Shown: positions 56,641 through 64,000 of the stretch, in pieces
How the letters are laid out: every line of letters starts with the position of its first letter
Numbering within the stretch: the stretch's first letter is position 1
Assembly (NCBI GenBank): GCA_963995505.1
Contig: OZ023192.1
Coordinates: 4,447,001-4,511,000, forward strand
Source: Hypericum androsaemum
Lineage: Eukaryota > Streptophyta > Magnoliopsida > Malpighiales > Hypericaceae
DNA: 64,000 nt
Reading direction: 5' to 3'
Position numbers and translations under genes: made by a program
The notes under the pieces: model-generated
Told to the model about the DNA's origin: nothing
The model's input: the letters and a program-made list of their open reading frames with translations, nothing else
Database searches by the model: none

Positions 56641-56959
56641 ATCATCGCATTAGGTATATTAAACGAAAATGAACTTTGCATCTACCATTCACAGAAGTGT
56701 TAATATTCTGAACATACAAACAGAACTGCAATATATCTTTACTGCTGGAAGCAGGAACATGAACATCTAGTGGAAGAAAATAGCTAATCTTGAAACAATT
56801 GAATAAGGAATTTAGAAAATAAAACTTTCCGTATCTTGATAAATCACAGAAGTATGTTGCTCCCCAGAACAAAATTTATCCTATCAGAGTTGCAGCTGTT
56901 CGTTGGCTCTAATTTTCGCAACCGAAGACCAAGAGAAGGGCATATGACAAACCAGAAAG

Positions 56960-59443
56960 TTATTGGGATGATTTGAGGTGGAAAATCTGGCAGGCCGGCT
57001 TGTATGACTTCTTCGTTGAAGCCTGCTCAAATTTTTTCGCGGCCGACTCGTTGTCCTCCAAGCCAAGCTGATAAAAGTACTTTATCCACCAAGTTGAACT
57101 TCTAAATTTAGCCTGCAGAAGGACGAGAAAAAGAAAGTTTAGATCGGAAATGCAGTTTATATATTTGGTTAAGGAGATAAGCTTAAGGAAATAAATGCGC
57201 ATATGTAATATGTTAAAACTTTATAATCATGTCAACCCATTTAGCTTTTGTTCTCTTAAACCTGTACGCAAGTTCGTTAAGTGTGAAGTTCCCCTTCCAG
57301 TGCTTACTACAAGTGCTAAACTATCAAAATAATCCATTTTCAAATCATTGATGCATCATGGTCACGAATCCTAAAGTAAGATCATTTCAAGTGTGATGTT
57401 CTCCGTCCAATGCTTACTAAAAGTGCTCAACCTATGAAAAGATCCATTTTCAAATCACCGATGCATCGTGGTCACGAATCTTAAAGCAAAATAAGAATGA
57501 ACTCAACTTCCCAGGCCATAAGCTAGGGTGCCACACAAAGCATGAGGACTTACAGGACGACCAAACTTTGATAATTCTGTAACTTTTGATTTACGCCGAC
57601 CTTGAGACCCTGAATGAACAGTCAACAAGATGTCTTGGTCAAATAACATCAATTGTTTTTATAATTGCAACAGTTTGCGTGCTATGTGACTTGCCAATTG
57701 AAGGAAATATCACCTCAAGTCAGTCTAATGAAATTGAATTCCTTCGAGAACTAGAGATAATATACGCTTCCGAGTAATTAACACATAAAAAAACATGATT
57801 CATAAGCAAGTAAATTACCTGAAAATACTATAATACCATCAGAGGAAACTCTGCCAAACTCTGGAAGACTTTTGTTGAGATATCTAGGAGACAAGTAGTC
57901 TAATGCATCCGACACTATAACATGAGAAAAGGATCTAGCTCGGTATGGTAAAGAAAACTTGATGTCTGCCACACGCACTAATCCTTTGCGCACGAGACTT
58001 TTGCAGTTCACGTCCACGTCCTCCAGTTCATATGGTTCTACACCCCAAGCTTCGGTATCCTCTTCTTTTAGCAATTGTGATACTACAGAACAAGTTTCAG
58101 GACCAACATGCAATACCTTACGCATGCTCTCACCGTAAGCCTTCTTTAAGATTGGCAATGCTTGTAAGACTTCTAAAGTGCATGATACACCACCTGCACA
58201 TATCCAAAGCTTTATGATATAATGTCTTTGCATGCGTCAAAAGAGTTGTTGTTGAGAAACTGAAATATATATGGGAAGAGAAAGACTAAAGCATCCAAGC
58301 CATTCCGTGGAAGACTGACGAGCACAAGTTCATGATTCGCAGAAGAAGGTTACTGTATCACATTTTTGGGATTCTTTTTCAAAGAACCTTTTTTTTCTAT
58401 TCAATGAAGAAAATGATTATTTACAACGGCAACAGAAAGCAATGAGAAAAATGAGGAATATGATGTTATAGTGCTCTGGTAATAGAAAAATGAAAAGAGA
58501 AACTGAGATATAGATGGTCTTCCACTTCAGGAGCAAATATGGTGACTTGACAACTAAATCTTTTCATCGATTACTACAGAAGAAAACAGAGTGTATTACA
58601 AGATTTTCGCACCTTCTTCTTTTGATGTTAGTTTTGAGTTGTAGAAGTTGTAAATAGCACCTTCCAAAAAGTATGTTCTAAGCAAGTAGTATGTAAATTA
58701 CCTCCAGATTTACTTAAAGCTTCTCTTTCACTGATATGTCCACCTGTCACAGAAACCACGCTAAATTCAAAAGGAAAACCTAATAGCGACCAAAGCATAT
58801 ATCGGACAACAGAAACAGAAGTTATACAGTTAAATAAGCAACTACAACAATATGAAAGTTTCATTTGATTAACATTTTCCTTTACGGTCAAGGAAAGAAC
58901 AAAAAATAGAAGCTTCTTAATCAAAAGTCTGCAGCAAAGTCAATCTAGTTGTGAGACTTGAGGAGGAAAAAAGAAAATTGTACTTCATCCACATAAGATC
59001 GTGAGAGAACCGTGGCATCAACACAAACCTGATCCACTGTAGCAATAGCCGATGATGAGAACTGCACCCTGAAATCACCAGTAAAGGAGCCAAATCAGTC
59101 CTACACTAATATCAAGAATTAATCACTTGGGCAGCCCTTGCTTGATACATGCCATGAGACCCATCTCAATGCAATATAAGCAATCAACAGGTACACTGAC
59201 TGACACGGCAACATGATACACCGACTCTTTTTCTGATCTTCCAAAAAGAAGAATATCCTCCTAACTTCACAGGAATCAGCGAACAATTCAAATGGCATAT
59301 TAAATGTTGCGCGAACGTACCACAATTACAAGGGCGATAGACAGTATAGGTGAGGGCCGGGATTTGGAATGCACAGATCCAACAAAAGGGATGCTCCCAC
59401 CATCAGCTAAACGTCTAGCGAGATTCCCAGGCCTCCTTGACAT
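56960..59443 (-). CDS. CGR3: CGR2/CGR3-type Golgi pectin methyltransferase
   Basis: Six coding exons: 59321-59443, 59029-59068, 58702-58743, 57819-58193, 57554-57609, 56960-57112, giving 262 codons. The N-terminus MSRRPGNLARRLADGGSIPF and one membrane anchor (SIALVIVGAVLIIGYCYSG) are typical of CGR proteins. The SAM-methyltransferase core is in exon 4: MRKVLHVGPETCSVVSQLL, EAWGVEPYELEDVD, KSLVRKGLVRVADIKF and HVIVSDALDYLSPRYLNK. The C-terminal block is SSTWWIKYFYQLGLEDNESA..KKSYKPACQIFHL. Arabidopsis CGR2 and CGR3 methylesterify homogalacturonan in the Golgi. Length agrees (about 260). A non-coding first exon is likely: an acceptor TTTTGTGCAG lies 24 bp before the ATG. I cannot separate CGR2 from CGR3 orthology. 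Confidence 0.93.
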
Positions 59444-59484
59444 GTTTATCTAATCTCAGGCAACCTGCACAAAATGTGGAAACA

Positions 59485-60070
59485 ATAGTAAATCACCAAG
59501 CTCTCCTCGGTAACTTGGCCAAAAAATTTGAACTTTCCAACTCTCCTACATGCCAAAGTCATTACAGAATCTACACTCAGTAAAAATGCAATCAAAGAAC
59601 CCAGTTAAGCTGATCACCACCAACATTACCATTCCTCCAAAAAAACACCAACATAATCATAATCAGCAAAAACAACATAAAGCAGCCATATTTATGACCT
59701 GCAAAGGAAACCCACCTAACAAAACTAAAAGTAGCAAAGACCCACTTTTCTGAAGCCCAAATAAATGTGAAAATCATCAGAAACAATAGTAAAGCACCAA
59801 GCTTTACTCGGTAACTTGGCCAAAAAATTGAACTTTCCAACTATCCTACCTGCCCAAATCGTTAAGGAATCTACAGATTCAGTTATAAAAAACCAAAGAG
59901 CCCAGTTAAGTTAATCAACACCAACATAGCCATAAACAGAAGAAAAAAGACTATATAAAGCATCCACATTTATGACCAGCAAGAGAAACCCATCAAACAA
60001 AGCTATAAACTAGCCAAGACCCACTTCTCTGGAGCCCAAACAAAGGTGAAAATTATCAGAGAGAGAGCTT
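59485..60070 (-). repeat. Tandem duplication of about 280-300 bp in the CGR3-like 5' leader intron
   Basis: The stretch 59485-59785 is repeated at 59786-60070. Both begin around CTCGGTAACTTGGCCAAAAAA and contain CCCAGTTAAG.T.ATCA and GACCCACTT.TCTG.AGCCCAAA.AAA. The copies differ by indels. The repeat lies between the predicted leader exon near 60.1-60.3 kb and the first coding exon. Confidence 0.75.
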
Positions 60071-60440
60071 CACCTCCTCCTATTTCCTTGTGGGTTTTCC
60101 CCTTTGGATTTTGTTCAGAAAAGGTAAAACTCCTCACTTCGGAACGATCGCAGATCTGTTGGGAGCTCCAACTGTCTAAGAGAGAGAAAAACAGATACAC
60201 AGAGAGAAGTCTTTTTCTGTTGTTGTTTTTGTTGTTCGAGCTTTTCTTTTTCTTAGAACATTTCTTGCTTAAGAAGACTTTCATTTGTTTGTAATAATAA
60301 AACACGATAATTAAATATGTTTTATTCGATTTGTGTCAAATACTTTTGGGACGTGGGTCTAAAATACATCCAATTAGACCTCTCCTAAACAAAATTTAAC
60401 ATCGTTAGCAAAAAAAATTAATTTTTATCTTAAAAAATAT

Positions 60441-60825
60441 CATGGTTTTAAAAAACGCGATCCGACTGGTGGTCCGACCGGTTGGACCGCGAAACGGGCA
60501 CAAGACCGGCCGATTTTGAGGTCCATCCTGACCGGTCGAACCCGGTTAGTACAAAAATGGGCAAAATTGACTTTTTTTGTGGTTTTCGAGGAAAAAAATT
60601 GATTTGACAAATTTATAAAGTAATAAATAAATAAATAAAGTAGATTTATAGAGTGAAGAGATAAAAAATTAAGTCTACTTTTTTTGTATGGAAAATAAGT
60701 ATATTTTAACCTACATATATATTATTTAAAATATTTAAAAATAAAAATATTTTTGGTCCGACCGGCCGACCCAGAAAATGGTAAAAATTCTGGGTCGTAG
60801 CTCCAGACCGGATTTTAAAACCATG
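60441..60825. mobile_element. Non-autonomous hAT-like element, 385 bp
   Basis: Perfect 8-bp duplication AAAAATAT (60433-60440 and 60826-60833). Perfect terminal inverted repeat CATGGTTTTAAAA at both ends. Subterminal GGTCCGACCGGTTGGACCG and GACCGGCCGA motifs are present. No coding region. It is the clearest member of the family seen at 9596. Confidence 0.82.
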
Positions 60826-61077
60826 AAAAATATCTATTTAAATTTGACGAATATAAAAATATTATCAAAAAAATATTCACAAATAAAATCTACTGTAATT
60901 CACAAATACAAGAGATAAACTTGACATTTATTGGATGGTTGCGGCAGTCTGAAAGGGTAGATCCCTCAAAAAAATGAAAGGGTAGATCCCAGCTGTTTTG
61001 GTTATTCATGGTCCCAAGGTACAAGGTGTCTTTTCATTATTTGGTTTTTTACATGAAGAAACTTGATATTTATTAAA

Positions 61078-61858
61078 GAGCAAATTATCTTCTGACCCCT
61101 GGTCTATAACATAATTACTGATAAAATCCCTGTCTTTTCACAACTATTTTTTTGTCCTGTCCTTTAGAGAAATATTGGTCTCGAGTCCCTATCTGACGTC
61201 AACAACCATTTTTAATTTTTTTTAATGTAAATGACATTTATGTCCTTGAATTAAAAAATTAAAAAATTGATCTCCTTCAATCTCAAGTCAAGAACACACA
61301 ACCCAGAAATTCATCGGTAATCAACCAAAAAAAAATCTATGTTTGTGGGGGGTAGATACCTCCTTCATCAAGAAGACTACAACATGACCAAAGAGAGAAG
61401 ACGTTAAAGAAGATCTGGGTTCGATATCTAGAAGAGTTGAAGATTGCAGTATAGGCCTAAGGCCAATGGTTTGTATGATTAGGGAATTTTTGGGAGAAGG
61501 AAACATCTATTTTATTTTTAATCTTTCGTTAATCTGGTAATGAAAATGTTAATTCTTTGTGTTCAAAATTGCCTTTTGTTTATTTGATTTTTTGGGTTTT
61601 TTTGTTGTTGTTTAATTTGATGTTCTTGGGTTGATATTCTTGTTATTCTTGATATTTCTAGTGATTGAAGAAGGTGTGATTTTTTTAAGGGTATTAAAGT
61701 CATTTCTATGAAAAAAAATATAAAAATAACTACTGACGTTAGTTACGGACCGAGACCAACATTTCTCTAAAGAGCAGGGACAACAAAATTAGTTTTCAAA
61801 AGACAAGGACCTTACTAGTAATTATGCTATAAACTAGGAATCTGATGGTAATTTGCCC
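61078..61858. mobile_element. MULE, 781 bp, long inverted repeats
   Basis: TTTATTAAA (61069-61077) and CTTATTAAA (61859-61867) form a 9-bp duplication with one difference. The arms start GAGCAAATTATCTTCTGA and GGGCAAATTACCATCAGA. They run for about 170 bp through CATAATTACT, TTTAGAGAAAT.TTGGTCTCG and ATGACATTTATGTCC-like sequence. The short core has no recognised gene. Confidence 0.85.
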
Positions 61859-61947
61859 CTTATTAAATGGTTGTAGCGAATACCAGTTGTTACAAATATG
61901 AGTATGCTAGTTGAGATGCAAAAGTCTTTCTTAATTTATAGTGTTCA

Positions 61948-62134
61948 ACTAGCATGCATTTAGATCAACTGATAAAAGAGTTGTTCTAGCTTAACTAGGT
62001 CCGGGGTTTGAGTCTTTGGGTACGCAGCAGTATTAAATACGTGTTGGGAGAGTTTAGCCACCTTTTAAAGATCATACCCGACTCAAAATTGGATTAGTTG
62101 GCCCAATGGGTCGGATACCAATTAGTTAAACCAA
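61948..62134 (+). mobile_element. tRNA-derived SINE with 15-bp target duplication
   Basis: AATTTATAGTGTTCA at 61933-61947 and 62135-62149 flanks the element. The head AGATCAACTGATAAAAGAGT and the B-box-like GGGGTTTGAGTC are followed by GTGTTGGGAGAGTTTAGCC and GTCGGATACCAATTAG. It is about 75-80 percent similar by eye to the copy at 30269-30467. Confidence 0.8.
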
Positions 62135-62469
62135 AATTTATAGTGTTCAGAATGCTAAGTTGCTTAGTGTAAGAGTTGTGGGCAACTTTATAACTTCAAA
62201 AAAAAATCTAACAATCTATTCCCTTAAGATTTTTGGTCAAATATGAATATTCTAATATATTATCAGAGTAGGTTGATCTTGTGCTCATTGTCGAGCTCAC
62301 ACGACCCCTAATTTTATCGCTCGTTGGTGAACTCAAAGCATGTGCAATCTTTGCCCCAATCAGTCTCGTTTGAGGAAGCATGTTGAGAATGTCACATTGC
62401 TTAGTGCAAGAGTGATGGACAAATTTTTTTAAGGGGATGAGTGGTGGACAACTTTATAAGTGTTAAAAA

Positions 62470-62852
62470 TGTTAGGAAAGTGGCCAGAAAGAAGGAAAAG
62501 CGAAAAGAAAAAAGTGTGGGCAAGCCGGCGGCCACCAAGGACCTGACATCAGCCAGGTTCGAGGGTGGTTTTGCAGACCTGGCTCCCGTCAGGTGTGCCT
62601 GGCAGTTATTTTCTGTTTAGTTTGAACTCCTATTTTGGACTCCTAGATTGATCTAGATAGGTTTCGTGGCTTGCAATGATTTATCTATTATATAAAGATA
62701 TTTTACCCTAGTTTATGTATGAAATTGTGGCTCGGATCTCATTAATAAAAGTTATCCTTCTCTCCATGGATGTAGGCATTAGGCCGAACTACGTAAAATC
62801 TTATGTCCGTTTTCTTTGTGCGTTGTCGTTCTCTTGTGGTGAATTCCTAACA
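62470..62852 (+). repeat. 5' LTR of the Copia element at the window end
   Basis: Begins TGTTAGGAA and ends TTCCTAACA, a perfect terminal inverted repeat of TG..CA type. The primer-binding site TGGTATCAGAGC follows at 62855-62866. Length is 383 bp. Confidence 0.88.
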
Positions 62853-64000
62853 ACTGGTATCAGAGCTAAGGTCGAAGGATGGCAGATCAAAGCGCAGAGT
62901 TTGGCCTGGTGAAGTTCGATAGTTCATCAAATTTTGGGTTATGGCAAAGGCGTGGCAAAGATCTGTTAGTGCAACAAGGAATGGTCAACACGCTCCCAAG
63001 AAAGAAGCCTGAGAAGTTGGAGGAGCAAAAGTGAGAAGAGTTGGAGGCCAACAAGGTGGTGACAATTCGCTTGTGCTTGACAGTTGACGTGTTGTATCAT
63101 GTTATGGATGAGGAGTCACCAGTTGGGGTTTGAAAAAAATTGGAGCATAGGTATATATCAAAGTCTCTGTCGAACAAGATTTATCTTAAGTAAAGGTTGT
63201 ACAAGCTTAAGATGATGGAGGACTTGGATTTGAGCCAACACATCAATAGTTTCAATCAACTAGTGAGTAATTTGATAAGGGTCGATGTAAAGTTCGAGGA
63301 TGAAGGTAAGACATTGTTGCTGCTGAATTCCTTACCAAGTTCTTATAAAAATTTGGTTGCAACTCTAACTTAGGGGAAAGAATCCCTAATATTGGAAGAT
63401 ATCACGAGTGCTCTGCTAGAGTTTCATCAAATAAGAAAAATTGACGATGAACGAATAGAATGGCTGGTTATGAGACGTAGCCATAATCGTAGAAAAGGAA
63501 AAAGATGGAAGAGGATCCAAGTCGGGGTCATGGAGGTTCAAAGAAAATCGCTTTGAGTGCTGCAGAGAAAATGGGCAGATGAAGAAGGATTGTCCAAGAT
63601 GAACTCAGGACCACGAGGAAAAAAATGATCGACATCCATAAATATGGCCCCGTACTTGGACGTGTTAGATGATGACTGTCTTTCTGTCTTATCAGGTCCT
63701 TAGTATCCTGTTAATTTTTGGATTTTGGATAGCGCTCACATGATGCGCAAGAGAGGGTGGTTTGACACCTACAAGTTTGTTGATTCAGATATGATAATTA
63801 TTGGTGATGGTTCTACTTGTAGAATTACTGGCTTAGGTGATATCTGAATCAAGATGTGGGTTGGTGTTGAGAGAAAGTTGTGTGGGGTTAGGCATGTTCC
63901 AAAGTTGGGGAGGAATTTAATCCCATTAGGAGCTTTGGATTATACTGGGTACAATTATAAAGTTATAGGTGGACTGATTGAGGTAGAGAAGGATGCTATG
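62470..64000 (+). mobile_element. Decayed Copia retrotransposon (LTR, gag, protease start), cut by the window end
   Basis: After the LTR and primer-binding site, gag starts at 62879 (MADQSAEFGLVKFDSSSNFG) and continues with LWQRRGKDLLVQQG, RLCLTVDVLYHVMDE, HINSFNQLVSNLIRV and LNSLPSSYKNLVATL. A degenerate zinc knuckle (FECCRENGQMKKDCPR) follows near 63550. The protease start WILDS is near 63720 but lacks the usual C..H spacing, and HVPKLGRNLIPLGALD is the GAG-preintegrase segment near 63900. Stops, for example after LEEQK and after ITGLGDI, make it inactive. It resembles Tnt1-type Copia elements. Confidence 0.9.

Overview
The window is nuclear DNA of a flowering plant, almost certainly a eudicot: it is AT-rich, genes have many GT..AG introns, and the repeats are plant Copia and LINE elements, Mutator-like elements (MULEs), hAT elements and tRNA-derived SINEs. 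I cannot name the species from sequence alone. The gene models below were read by eye from splice sites. All four spliced models give one uninterrupted reading frame, which is good internal support.

Layout. 1-3.2 kb: a decayed LINE with an internal tandem duplication of its reverse transcriptase. 3.2-8.6 kb: gene-free DNA with a pyrimidine tract, minisatellites and a Copia LTR/gag relic. 8.6-29.7 kb: a PR-1 (pathogenesis-related, CAP superfamily) cluster built from duplicated segments of about 4 kb. It holds one intact PR-1 gene (22.3-22.8 kb), one frameshifted copy (26.9-27.4 kb) and one degraded copy (11.5-12.0 kb). Segment A (8.6-17.5 kb) was enlarged by two MULEs, a hAT element and retroposons. 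Segment B (25.0-29.6 kb) carries a different hAT element. Several insertion points are visible as empty sites in the sister segment. A minus-strand Copia deletion derivative with two LTRs lies between them. 30.9-34.2 kb: RRP9/YAOZHE U3 snoRNP protein (minus, 7 exons, 510 codons). 35-41 kb: repeats, including a MULE with about 345-bp inverted arms.

41.2-51.3 kb: branched-chain aminotransferase (plus, 10 coding exons, 387 codons), with introns 1, 2, 4 and 6 filled by transposable elements, including a sense solo LTR with its own TATA box. 51.7-55.2 kb: a trichome-birefringence-like polysaccharide O-acetyltransferase (minus, 6 exons, 407 codons), convergent with BCAT. 57.0-59.4 kb: a CGR2/CGR3-type Golgi pectin methyltransferase (minus, 6 coding exons, 262 codons), with a tandemly duplicated 5' leader intron. 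60.4-64 kb: a hAT element, a MULE, a SINE and the 5' part of a decayed Copia element.

The host genes do not form a pathway, though the TBL and CGR3-like proteins both modify cell-wall polysaccharides in the Golgi. The main novelty is in the repeats: four minute insertions (a short poly-T tract plus a few bases, flanked by 13-17 bp target duplications), a SINE family with intact target duplications, and at least seven long-inverted-repeat MULEs, several with GC-rich cargo.
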